NCBI GenBank assembly: GCA_030674915.1
Contig: JASXSV010000004.1
Span: 62,001 to 126,000 of the forward strand
From: Candidatus Endonucleibacter bathymodioli
GTDB lineage: Bacteria; Pseudomonadota; Gammaproteobacteria; Pseudomonadales; Endozoicomonadaceae
DNA length: 64,000 bases
Direction of reading: 5' to 3'
The position numbers were made by a program, and so were the translations under genes. The notes under the pieces are model-generated. The model was not told where the DNA came from. It did no database searches and saw nothing but the letters and a program-made list of their open reading frames with translations. This document shows, in pieces, positions 41,426 through 49,957 of the stretch; position 1 is the stretch's first letter; every line of letters begins with the position of its first letter.

Positions 41426-41978
41426 GGAATCTCTGAGCAAGTCTCATAAATGTGAGATAATACAGCCACACAAATAAACAGTATTGTCGTATGAAACAAA
41501 TCACTTTCGCTTCTGCATAATACATCCATAAAAAAGTTATCACTAAGCGTGATCTCTTTCTAAATGAAATGAAAAAAACCGTACTATGGGTATGCCTGCT
41601 CAATATTATAGAGACTTACTATCCCAAGAAAGGCAAAGGTCGCCCACCAATGCCAATGGAAAGTATGTTGCGGATTTATTTCTTACAACAATGGTACTCA
41701 TTATCAGATTCTGCAGCAGAGCATGCCTTATACGATATGGACTGAATGCGTCGGTTTGCGCAACTTGAATTATTAGATGCCATACCTGATGAAACCACCA
41801 TACTTAATTTCAGAAGACTAATTGAAAAGCACCAACTTAGTGCAATCATCTTTGCGGATATCAATCAATATCTTGTTGAAAAAGGCATCAAGGTATCTCA
41901 AGGCAGCATGGTAGATGCGACCATTATCCAAGCTCCTAGCTCTACTAAAAACAAAGACAAAAAACGTGACCCTGATTA
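41426..41978 (+). pseudogene. IS5-B element fragment, 5' part with broken transposase
   Basis: Begins at a CTAA target-like site with the end sequence GGAATCTCTGAGCAAG. The transposase starts MKQITFASA (stop), continues LLNIIETYYPKKGKGRPPMP and MLRIYFLQQWYSLSDSAAEH, has a TGA before MRRFAQLELL, then SMVDATIIQAPSSTKNKDKK. The family is IS5 (IS5 group). It is cut at RDPD and joined directly to the 3' flank of an ankyrin gene unit, so about the last third is gone. Confidence 0.85.
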
Positions 41979-42125
41979 GACATCACAGGATATTTGAATC
42001 TTCGCCGTGCCCATATCGAATTGACAAGATGTTCGTTATGCTGACTACGGCATTGGTATGTTGGTTATTTTGAGTTACAATACTCCGAACAGTAAGTTAA
42101 GCCTGAGTGCTTACACCTTATGACT
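41979..42125 (+). repeat. orphan 3' flank of an ankyrin-gene unit
   Basis: TAGACATCACAGGATATTTG and the following ATCTTCGCCGTGCCCATATC match the sequence after the stop codons at 43834, 46191 and 48479. Here it follows an IS5 fragment instead of an ankyrin gene, which implies that a further ankyrin gene once stood upstream and was deleted. Confidence 0.8.
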
Positions 42126-42160
42126 TAATCTAACTTTACATTTATATTGGAAATAGTTGT

Positions 42161-43834
42161 ATGTTTTTATCTTTGCATAAGAGCTTGTCCAGAAAACATC
42201 ATTTGATTGATTTATTATTGCTTTTTAGCATCATTGCAGGTGTTTACAGTGGATATTGTTGTGCCGTTTGGGGAGTGAGTCAAAATAGTTATGAACGTGC
42301 ACCTTTAATTGATAGTGTTTATGGACATCGTTCCAATACATATAAATATGGTAGTTTCTTAGGTATGGTGCAGAAAATGGATGACTGCGCTCTATTAAAT
42401 TCTATGAAGTACTTACTTGATATTGCTATTAAAAATAATGATGATAATCTAATTAACATCTTAAAGTTCAGTAAAGCTCCTCACCATCTGAGCACAGGAA
42501 ATGATGATACGGATCAGGAATGTGCAGATTTAAATCATGCCTATGTTGTCAAGTTTCTTCGAGACAATATTGTTAGCCTTACAGGTACGTACGAATCAGG
42601 AGAAAATTTACTATCGGCTGCAATTCCATTTGACAATAAAAAACTCATTGAACTCTTGGTGAAATCTGAAATAAATGTTAATAGTCATGACAATAATCAA
42701 AATACACCACTGCATAAGGCTGTGAGGTGTAATAATCTTGACATTGTCAAAATCCTACTGGCAGCTGGAGCGAAAGTCGACTGTGTTGGCAATCATATTC
42801 AATCCAATGAATCTGAGACGATTCGAAAAGGATTTGGTGCTAGTCCTAGTTCTGACCACAGGACTCCGCTGCATACAGCCGTTTCAAATGCTAAAATTGA
42901 TATCGTCAAAGTACTTATTGAAAGAGGAGCTAATCCTAATTTTTATATTAAAGGTCAATATTCACTATTGCGAATTGCAGTTATTGCAAACTCTCATTCT
43001 ATATTAAAAGAACTACTAATGGCTGACGCCAAAATGGATGCAAAAGACAGTGCTGATTGCAGCCTTTTTCACTATGCCATTTTCATGTCGCGATGCCCCA
43101 ATATTATAAAAGAGCTAATTGTTAACGTAGATCAATATCAGATTAATAAGGAATCCAGGTATGGCATCACGGCATTACACACAGCAATCTTAAATGGATC
43201 TCATGAAACAATAAAAATCTTACTAGATAATGGAGCTAATCCTAATTCTAGTAACGGTCTTGGAGATAGACCGCTGCATTCAGCACTTCATAGAAATGCT
43301 TTCACTCAAACTAATGGAATTATTGCTGGTACATTGAAGCTATTAATAGCTGCGGGAGCGGATGTTAATTGTCATAATGAATTAGGCATGACCCCACTAA
43401 TGCTTATGGTTCAGCATACGTTTTATTTCGGCCAGGCAGCCGATACAATTACAAGTATCATTAATATGATGCTGCGCAATGGCGCTGATATTGATATGGC
43501 CGATCAAAAAGGGTATACAGCTTTGCATCATGCCACCCACAACAGCAACGCTAGTATTGTATCATTACTGTTGAAAAATGGTGCTAATCGTGATATCAAA
43601 AACAAGTCTGGCGCGACAGCAGAAAAGTGTGCAACACCTGCTATGTCTAAGATAATATCTGAGGCTGCCTATACCCCTAGGGCACCAACTAGTATGATAA
43701 CTATTGTTCGACACAGTTTACTCAACTTTATTATCAAGCAGCGTCAGGATAATTGGACACCACCTCTTAGCGATATAATCAATGAGTTGCCGATACCAGA
43801 CATACTTCATGACTTTCTCAAAAACCCTATATAG
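42161..43834 (+). CDS. secreted ankyrin-repeat protein with SOCS-box-like C-terminus (ANK1)
   Basis: 557 residues. It has an N-terminal signal-like segment (HLIDLLLLFSIIAGVYSGYC, ending near residue 38) and a helical N-domain to about residue 145. Ankyrin repeats occupy about 145-490, with typical phases such as NTPLHKAVRCNNLDIVKILL, RTPLHTAV, ITALHTAI, DRPLHSAL, MTPLMLMV and YTALHHAT. The last 45 residues contain ITIVRHSLLNFII and then ELPIPDILHDFL. This fits the SOCS-box pattern LxxLCRxxIRxxL ... LPLPxxLxxYL, with V in place of the BC-box cysteine. A conserved leader with a ribosome site (TTGGAAAT) precedes the ATG. The likely role, inferred, is a host-directed ubiquitin-ligase adaptor; a plain ankyrin scaffold is the alternative. 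Confidence 0.9.
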   Translation: MFLSLHKSLSRKHHLIDLLLLFSIIAGVYSGYCCAVWGVSQNSYERAPLIDSVYGHRSNTYKYGSFLGMVQKMDDCALLNSMKYLLDIAIKNNDDNLINILKFSKAPHHLSTGNDDTDQECADLNHAYVVKFLRDNIVSLTGTYESGENLLSAAIPFDNKKLIELLVKSEINVNSHDNNQNTPLHKAVRCNNLDIVKILLAAGAKVDCVGNHIQSNESETIRKGFGASPSSDHRTPLHTAVSNAKIDIVKVLIERGANPNFYIKGQYSLLRIAVIANSHSILKELLMADAKMDAKDSADCSLFHYAIFMSRCPNIIKELIVNVDQYQINKESRYGITALHTAILNGSHETIKILLDNGANPNSSNGLGDRPLHSALHRNAFTQTNGIIAGTLKLLIAAGADVNCHNELGMTPLMLMVQHTFYFGQAADTITSIINMMLRNGADIDMADQKGYTALHHATHNSNASIVSLLLKNGANRDIKNKSGATAEKCATPAMSKIISEAAYTPRAPTSMITIVRHSLLNFIIKQRQDNWTPPLSDIINELPIPDILHDFLKNPI

Positions 43835-44312
43835 ACATCACAGGATATTTGAATCTTCGCCGCGCCCATATCTAATTGCCAAGATGTTCGTTATGCTGAC
43901 TACGGCATAGTCCTTTTGTTGGGTATGTTGGTTATTTGGAGTTTTAAGTTAAGGGGATAGATTTGTTCAAAAAGATTTGTAGTTACAATACTCCGAACAG
44001 TAAGTTAAGCCTGAGTGTTTAAAATTCATCCTTTAGAGCTAACACCCTACCCTCCTAATACCTATAGCCCATGTATGAATACGTAAGGCGGCGATGGGTG
44101 TTAATGCTTATATACTTTGCCAAACCTTATGCTAATTATAAGATGAATGAATGGTAGCGCTAATGGAGTTATGAATTGCCAATAATCTGAGGTCATAGCA
44201 GCTGAATTGTTGCTATGGAATTTTAAATAAATATCATATTTTATAATGATTTGCGATCTAACGCTGGTAAAGTATATACCCATTCCTTATGAATATTAGT
44301 TTATATTTATTC
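43835..44312. repeat. conserved 3' flank of ANK1 unit and spacer
   Basis: The first about 185 bp (TAGACATCACAGG ... TACAATACTCCGAACAG) are shared with the flanks at 41979, 46192 and 48480. The remainder shows no gene. Confidence 0.75.
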
Positions 44313-44412
44313 TCATCAACTCCCAATCACCTGCTATACTCGTAGACTCTTGAGGCCACTTTCGCTTGTCTATTACCAGCTTTTTAAATAGTGACTAGTA
44401 TATATTTGGATG
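44313..44412 (-). repeat. dispersed intergenic repeat, copy K
   Basis: Reverse copy upstream of ANK2: CAATCACCTGCTATACTCG, then CCACTTTCGCTTGTC and ATAGTGACTAGTATATA. The middle is shortened. Confidence 0.65.
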
Positions 44413-44466
44413 CATCTTGCACCTCTTGGTTTTATCTAACTTTACATTTATATTGGAGATGGTTAT

Positions 44467-46191
44467 ATGTTTTTAGCGTTGTATAAGAGCCTGGCAAGAC
44501 CATATAACTTGATTTATTTATTATTGTTTTTTATTATCATTACAGGTCTTTATAGTGGAGGTTGTTGTGCTGCTGTGACAGTGAATCCAAATAATCATGA
44601 TGATGCATCTTTCATTGATAGCGTTGATGAATCAAACAACACCTTACCGGATAGTGATGCTAGAGATGACTCCAATACATATAAAGATGGTAGTTTCTTA
44701 GATATTGTGCAAACAATGTATGACTGCGCTCTATTAGGTGCTATGAAGTCCTTACTTGATATCGCTATTACAAATAATGATGACAATCTAATTCACATCT
44801 TACAGATAAATAAAGCTCCTCACCATCTGAGCACAGGAAACGATGCTGCGGATCTGCAATATGAAAATTCAAATCATGACTACATTGTCAAGTTTCTTCG
44901 GGACAATATTGTTACCCTTACAAATACTTACAAATCAGGAGAATGTTTACTATCGGTTGCAATTCCATCTGGCAATAATAAACTCATTGAACTTTTGGTG
45001 GAATCTGGAGTAAATATTAATAGTCTTGACACGAAGCTAAATACGCCGCTGCATCAGGCCGTGAGGTGTGGTCATCTTGATATTGTCAAAATCCTGCTGG
45101 CGGCTGGAGCGAAAGTCGTCTGTGTTGGCAGCCAGATTATATCCAATCAGTCTCATATGATGCATATGATTCCAATACTATTTGTTTCTAGAGCTAACCT
45201 CATGACTCCGTTTCATACGGCACCTTTACGTGGTAAAACTAATATCGGCAAAGTCCCTATTGAAACAGGAACTCAGTCTGTTTTTTATATTAAATGTCAA
45301 TATTCACTACTGCGAATGGCAGTTATGGCAAACTCTCATTCTATATTAAAAGTACTACTGAATGCTGGCGCAAAAATGGATGCAAACGACATTGCTAATT
45401 GCGACCTTTTGCACTATGCCATTTACAATTTGCGAAGCAATAATATTATAAAAGAGCTAATTATTAACGTAGCTAAAGAGCAGATTAATATGGAATCCAG
45501 TTACGGCACGGCATTGAGCATAGCAATCATTCACGGATCTGATGACACAATAAAAAACTTACTAAATAATGGAGCGAATCCTAATCATAGTGATAGGTTT
45601 AAAGATAGACCGTTGCATATAGCACTTGATGTGATTACTAGCATGAAATTTAATAGCACTCTTACTGATCTATTGGAGCTATTAATAGCTGAGGGAGCGA
45701 ATCTGAATTATCGTGATGCAGCAGGCATGACCCCACTGATGCTTGTGGTTCATCATGATTTTAGTGAATACCATTCACCCAGTACAACAGAACTTATAAT
45801 TAGAATGATGCTGCGCAATGGTGCGGATATGGATATGATTGACAACAAAGGATGTACAGCTTTGCATCACGCTGCTAACAACTCCAACAATAACCCTCTC
45901 TCATTGCTGTTGGAAAATGGTGCTAACCGTGATATCAAAAATCAGGCTGGGTTGACAGCAGAAGAGTGTGCAACACCTGAAATATCTAAGAAAATATCTG
46001 AGGCTTCTTTTGTTACAAGAGAGCCAGCTAGACTGGGAATTATAGTTCGAAGCAGTATTCGTAACTTGATTATCAAAAATAGTCAGGAGATCAAAAATGG
46101 TCAGGAGGATTCTAACCGAGCGCTTAGTGACATGGTCAAGGACTTGAATCTACCAAAAATAATTTATAACTTTATCACTAACCATGTATAG
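44467..46191 (+). CDS. secreted ankyrin-repeat protein with SOCS-box-like C-terminus (ANK2)
   Basis: 574 residues, a tandem paralogue of ANK1 with the same plan: signal-like N-terminus (YLLLFFIIITGLYSGGCC), an N-domain that here contains an acidic insert (DESNNTLPDSDARDD), then ankyrin repeats (NTPLHQAVRCGHLDIVKILL, DRPLHIAL, MTPLMLVV, CTALHHAA). The C-terminal module at residues 523-574 reads LGIIVRSSIRNLII, a longer linker, and LNLPKIIYNFI; the proline of LPxP is kept but the pattern is weaker than in ANK3. One repeat near residue 255 is degraded (MTPFHTAPLRGK), suggesting relaxed selection in part of the domain. The ATG is preceded by TATTGGAGAT, shared with the other units. Confidence 0.9.
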   Translation: MFLALYKSLARPYNLIYLLLFFIIITGLYSGGCCAAVTVNPNNHDDASFIDSVDESNNTLPDSDARDDSNTYKDGSFLDIVQTMYDCALLGAMKSLLDIAITNNDDNLIHILQINKAPHHLSTGNDAADLQYENSNHDYIVKFLRDNIVTLTNTYKSGECLLSVAIPSGNNKLIELLVESGVNINSLDTKLNTPLHQAVRCGHLDIVKILLAAGAKVVCVGSQIISNQSHMMHMIPILFVSRANLMTPFHTAPLRGKTNIGKVPIETGTQSVFYIKCQYSLLRMAVMANSHSILKVLLNAGAKMDANDIANCDLLHYAIYNLRSNNIIKELIINVAKEQINMESSYGTALSIAIIHGSDDTIKNLLNNGANPNHSDRFKDRPLHIALDVITSMKFNSTLTDLLELLIAEGANLNYRDAAGMTPLMLVVHHDFSEYHSPSTTELIIRMMLRNGADMDMIDNKGCTALHHAANNSNNNPLSLLLENGANRDIKNQAGLTAEECATPEISKKISEASFVTREPARLGIIVRSSIRNLIIKNSQEIKNGQEDSNRALSDMVKDLNLPKIIYNFITNHV

Positions 46192-46710
46192 ACATAACAG
46201 GATATTTTAATCTTCGCCGTGCCCATATCCGAACCGCCAAGATATTCGTTATGTTGACTACGGCATAGTCCTTTTGTTGGGTATGTGGGTTATTTGGAGT
46301 TTTAAGTTAAGGGGATGGATTTGTCAAAAATGATTTGGAGTTGCAGTTCGGCTAACAGTGATTACTGTCTTGAATATTTAAGAGTTATCCTTTAGATCTG
46401 ATTCTAAAAACTATAACTAATGATGCTCATAAAAACAGACTGGAGCTACGTAATGAGCGAAAAAGTGTTAATGCTATATACCTTGCCAAAGATTAAGATC
46501 GTTATAACCTAAGATCGAATGATAATGATAATGATAATGATAATGAAGTTGTGAGTTGTGAGTTGTGAGTTGTGAGTTGTCAAAAAACAGGGGATCATAG
46601 CAGATGGCATTGTTGCCAGGTAATATTAAATAAATAGCATGCTTCGCAAAGCTTTGCGATTGAACACTACTAAGGTATATACTCATCCCTCGTGAAAGTG
46701 GTGAGTTAGC
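46192..46710. other. ANK2 3' flank, spacer and two short tandem repeats
   Basis: 46192-46370 is the conserved unit flank. 46516-46545 is GATAAT repeated about four times, immediately followed at 46548-46580 by GAGTTGT repeated about four to five times. No gene is supported; minus-strand open frames here only translate the microsatellites. Confidence 0.7.
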
Positions 46711-46812
46711 TACTCTTACTCCCAATTACCTGTTATACTCGCAAACTCGTAAATTCGTAGAGCTTCTTTATGTTTATCTACTACCAACACCTTGAATGGT
46801 AGCTAGTATACA
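46711..46812 (-). repeat. dispersed intergenic repeat, copy L
   Basis: Reverse copy: CCAATTACCTGTTATACTCG, then TTCTTTATGTTTATCTACTA and CACCTTGAATGGTAGCTAG followed by TATAC. Occupies the same position before ANK3 as copy K before ANK2, so it was probably duplicated with the gene unit. Confidence 0.65.
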
Positions 46813-46874
46813 TTTAGGTGTCTGTTGCGATTATTGTTTTAACCTGGATTTACATTTCTATTGGAGATAATTGT

Positions 46875-48479
46875 ATGTTTTTAGCTTGGCATAAGATAAT
46901 GGCCAGACCATGTCATTTAATTGATTTATTGTTATTTTTCAGTATCATTACAGGTTATTATAGTGAAAGTTGTTGTGCCGCTTTTAGCGTTGATGAATCA
47001 AACAATACCTTGCCGGATAGTGATGCTAAACATGAATCCAGCATATATCCAGATTTTAGTATTTTACGTATTGTGGAGGAAATGGATGACCGTGTTATAT
47101 TAGGTGCTATGCAGTGCTTACTTAATATCGCGCATAGAAATAAGGATGACAATCTCATTCACATCTTAATGTTAAGTAAAGCTCCTCACCATGAGAGTAA
47201 ACAAAATGATGCTACGGCTCTGCAATGTGCAGATTTAAATAATTATTATGTTATCAAATTTCTTCGGGACAACATTATTAGCCATGCAGGTACTTACGAA
47301 TCAGAAGAAGGTTTACTATCGGCTGCAATTCCATTTGACAATAATAAACTCATTGAACTCTTGGTGGCATCTGGAGCAAATATTAATAGTCACGACATAA
47401 ATAATAATACACCGCTGCATAATGCCGTAAGGCATGGACATCTTGATATTGTCAAAACCCTGCTGACGGCTGGAGCGGAAGTCGACTGTCTTGGCTCGCA
47501 TACTCTACTACCGAATCAGAATTATGAATTGATACAACGAGGTGCTTATGATTCTGGTGAGCACATATCTCCGTTGCAGACGGCAATTATAAATAGGGAT
47601 ACTGAGATCGTCAATGTATTGCTTGATAACAAAGCTAATCCTAATGATGATGAATGCGCATTTACACCACTGCTAACAGCCCTTCAAGTAAGGTCTGATC
47701 CTATCGTGAAAGCACTGCTGGCCGCTGGCGCAGCAGTGGATGAAATTTTCAAATCACCTAAATATAAAGCTATTACCTCTGAGCACTCTACTCCTCAGAA
47801 GCTAGCAGTTGCAAAGGTATCTTATGAATTACTCAAGTTCTTAATAACAGCTGACGTTAATCTTCATGAAAGATATGAAAATGGAGATAGCCTATTGCAT
47901 ATTATAGCTTATCGCATTGATAGCTCGAGTATCCCCGCTCAACGTATTGTTTCTATATTTGAGTTATTGATAGCTGAAGGAGTTGATGTTAATAGTAAAA
48001 ATGCAAAAGGCTTAACCCCATTATTGCTTATAGCTTCGAAAGACTATATATACGATAAAGAAACTGTACGTTCACGGGCACTTGTCTGCAACATGCTGCT
48101 GAGAAATGGCGCTGATATCAATGCTATAGACGATAAAAAAGGGAATACTGCTTTGCATTATGCCGTTAAAAATGGCACCCGTGACCTTGTCTTATTACTA
48201 TTGGCAAATGATGCTAATATTGGTATCAAAAACAATGCTGGGGCGTTAGTATCGACAGACGGGTTTGCATCATGGGATAAGATAGCCGAAGACATATCTG
48301 AGGCTCCCTTTGTCACAAGGGAAAGGGAGCTACCTAGGTTGGAAGATATAGTTCGAATCCGTATCCGCAAACTTATTTTCGAGAAGATCCCGGCAAATGC
48401 GAACCCGCATTTTAGCAAGAAGGTCCGTACTTTGCCGATACCAAAACCAACTCATGAATTTATCATTAACCATCCATAA
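46875..48479 (+). CDS. secreted ankyrin-repeat protein with SOCS-box-like C-terminus (ANK3)
   Basis: 534 residues from the ATG at 46875, chosen because MFLAWHK aligns with the MFL starts of the other units and GGAGATAATTGT precedes it; the frame is open 19 codons further upstream. Signal-like segment (HLIDLLLFFSIITGYYSESCC), N-domain, then ankyrin repeats (NTPLHNAVRHGHLDIVKTLL, ISPLQTAI, LTPLLLIA, NTALHYAVKNGTRDLVLLLL). The C-terminus (residues 489-534) gives the clearest SOCS-box match: LEDIVRIRIRKLI, a 17-residue linker, then TLPIPKPTHEFII. Compared with ASB proteins, only the BC-box cysteine is different (V). Confidence 0.9.
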   Translation: MFLAWHKIMARPCHLIDLLLFFSIITGYYSESCCAAFSVDESNNTLPDSDAKHESSIYPDFSILRIVEEMDDRVILGAMQCLLNIAHRNKDDNLIHILMLSKAPHHESKQNDATALQCADLNNYYVIKFLRDNIISHAGTYESEEGLLSAAIPFDNNKLIELLVASGANINSHDINNNTPLHNAVRHGHLDIVKTLLTAGAEVDCLGSHTLLPNQNYELIQRGAYDSGEHISPLQTAIINRDTEIVNVLLDNKANPNDDECAFTPLLTALQVRSDPIVKALLAAGAAVDEIFKSPKYKAITSEHSTPQKLAVAKVSYELLKFLITADVNLHERYENGDSLLHIIAYRIDSSSIPAQRIVSIFELLIAEGVDVNSKNAKGLTPLLLIASKDYIYDKETVRSRALVCNMLLRNGADINAIDDKKGNTALHYAVKNGTRDLVLLLLANDANIGIKNNAGALVSTDGFASWDKIAEDISEAPFVTRERELPRLEDIVRIRIRKLIFEKIPANANPHFSKKVRTLPIPKPTHEFIINHP

Positions 48480-48669
48480 ACATCACAGGACATTTCAATC
48501 TTCGCCGTGCCCATATCCGAATTGCCAAAATGTTCGTTATGCTGACCACGACATATGTTGGTGATTTGGAGTTTTAAGCTAAGAGTTGTGATTTATCAGA
48601 AAGGATTTTGGGACGTATCTTGCACCTCTTGGTTTAATCTAACTTTACATTTATATTGGATATTACTGT
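48480..48669. repeat. conserved 3' flank of ANK3 and 5' leader of ANK4
   Basis: The flank (CATCACAGGACATTTC ... TTCGCCGTGCCCATATCC) is here joined more directly to the leader (TCTAACTTTACATTTATATT) than between other units; the longer spacer and repeat copy are absent. Confidence 0.75.
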
Positions 48670-49495
48670 ATGTTTTTAGCTTTACATAAGAGCTTATCCA
48701 TACCATATCATTTGATTGATTTATTATTGTTTTTGAATATCATTACAGGTGTTTATAGTGGATATTGTTGTGCCGTCTGGGAAGTAAATACAAATAATTA
48801 TGATGATGCACCTTTAATCGATAGCGTTGATGAATCAAGCAATACCTTGCGAGATAGTGCTGCTGGGCATAATTCCAATACATATAAAGATGGTAGCTTC
48901 TTAGACATTGTGCAAAAAATGGATGACTGTGCTCTATTAGATGCTATGGAGTGCTTACTTGATATCGCTATTACAAATAATGATGTCAAGCTAATGAACA
49001 TCTTACAGTTAAGTAAAGCTCCTCACCACCTGAACACAGGAAATGATGCAACAGCTCTGCAATGTGCAGATTTAAATGATAACTATGTTATCAACTTTCT
49101 TCGGGACGATATTGTTAGCCATACAGGTACTTACGAATCAGGAGAAGGTTTACTATCGGTTGCAATTACATCTAGCAATAATAAACTCATTGAACTCTTG
49201 GTGGAATCTGGAGTAAATATTAATAGTCCTGACATGCATCAAAATACACCTCTGCATAAGGCCGTGAGGCATGGTCACCTTGATATTGTAAAAATCCTAC
49301 TAGCGTCTGATGCGGAAGTTAACTGTGTTAGCTCATGCACATCCATAGATGCCCGAGCTTTTTTTGTATTTGTGTTATCATAACTCCGTTGCAGATGACA
49401 GTGTTAAAGCGTAAGGCAGTGTTAAAGCGTAATTTAGGAATCGTAAAAGTATTGCTTGACAGCAAGGATAATCCTAATTACTGTGCCTAAGGTTA
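48670..49495 (+). pseudogene. truncated fourth ankyrin gene (ANK4)
   Basis: An intact N-terminal half (MFLALHKSLSIPYHLIDLLL and first ankyrin repeat NTPLHKAVRHGHLDIVKILL) is open to TAA at 49381, giving 237 residues. Past a frame break the homology resumes as ITPLQMTVLKR ... GIVKVLLDSKDNPN, then stops. A short duplication (GTGTTAAAGCGTAA twice, 49400-49432) lies in the broken part. The remaining repeats and the SOCS-like end are gone. The 237-residue product could still be made, but without the C-terminal module. Confidence 0.85.
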
Positions 49496-49563
49496 ATATT
49501 AGATATGGATCAAACTACTATACTGCTTTATGTCCTGATATATGGAAGTAATAAGTACATCCC

Positions 49564-49737
49564 AGGGAAGATGCGATTAAGTCCCTATTTTTTTAGTGCA
49601 CCGACACATTGCGGTCGATCCACAGGTTAGCAGTCCAATTTTTATTAGTTTTTCAGTGCCTGCATGCCGATTTCACGACATACAGGCACACTTATACTAT
49701 GTTTTGACCATTCCGAGGACTTAATCGCATACTCCCT
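49564..49737. mobile_element. MITE-like element with 21-bp inverted ends
   Basis: AGGGAAGATGCGATTAAGTC at 49564 onward has its near-exact reverse complement ending at 49737 (ATGCGATTAAGTCC / GGACTTAATCGCAT is perfect over 14 bp, 19 of 21 overall). The 174-bp interior has no coding potential. No clear target duplication. Confidence 0.6.
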
Positions 49738-49957
49738 AATAGAATGTGGCATTTGCCAAATCCCTAAGCAACGCTTGACTCAATCATAGTTGTGAATATC
49801 GCTACAACATAAAAATAACTTTGACTTCTCGCCAGCAGAGCACTATCTGCTCGAATCAATGCAATACTGGGAATGCCATCCGAGATTACCATACCGTATT
49901 TGTGCTAATTTAACACTTTAAATCTCGTAAATAGGCATCTAGCACAGCATATAAAAG
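49738..49957. other. intergenic between MITE-like element and IS30 copy 3
   Basis: No gene or recognisable remnant. Confidence 0.35.

Noticed and set aside
46474..46725. Minus-strand frame with LTTHNSQLTTHNSQL-like sequence
   Set aside because: It only translates the microsatellite tract in the ANK2-ANK3 spacer.
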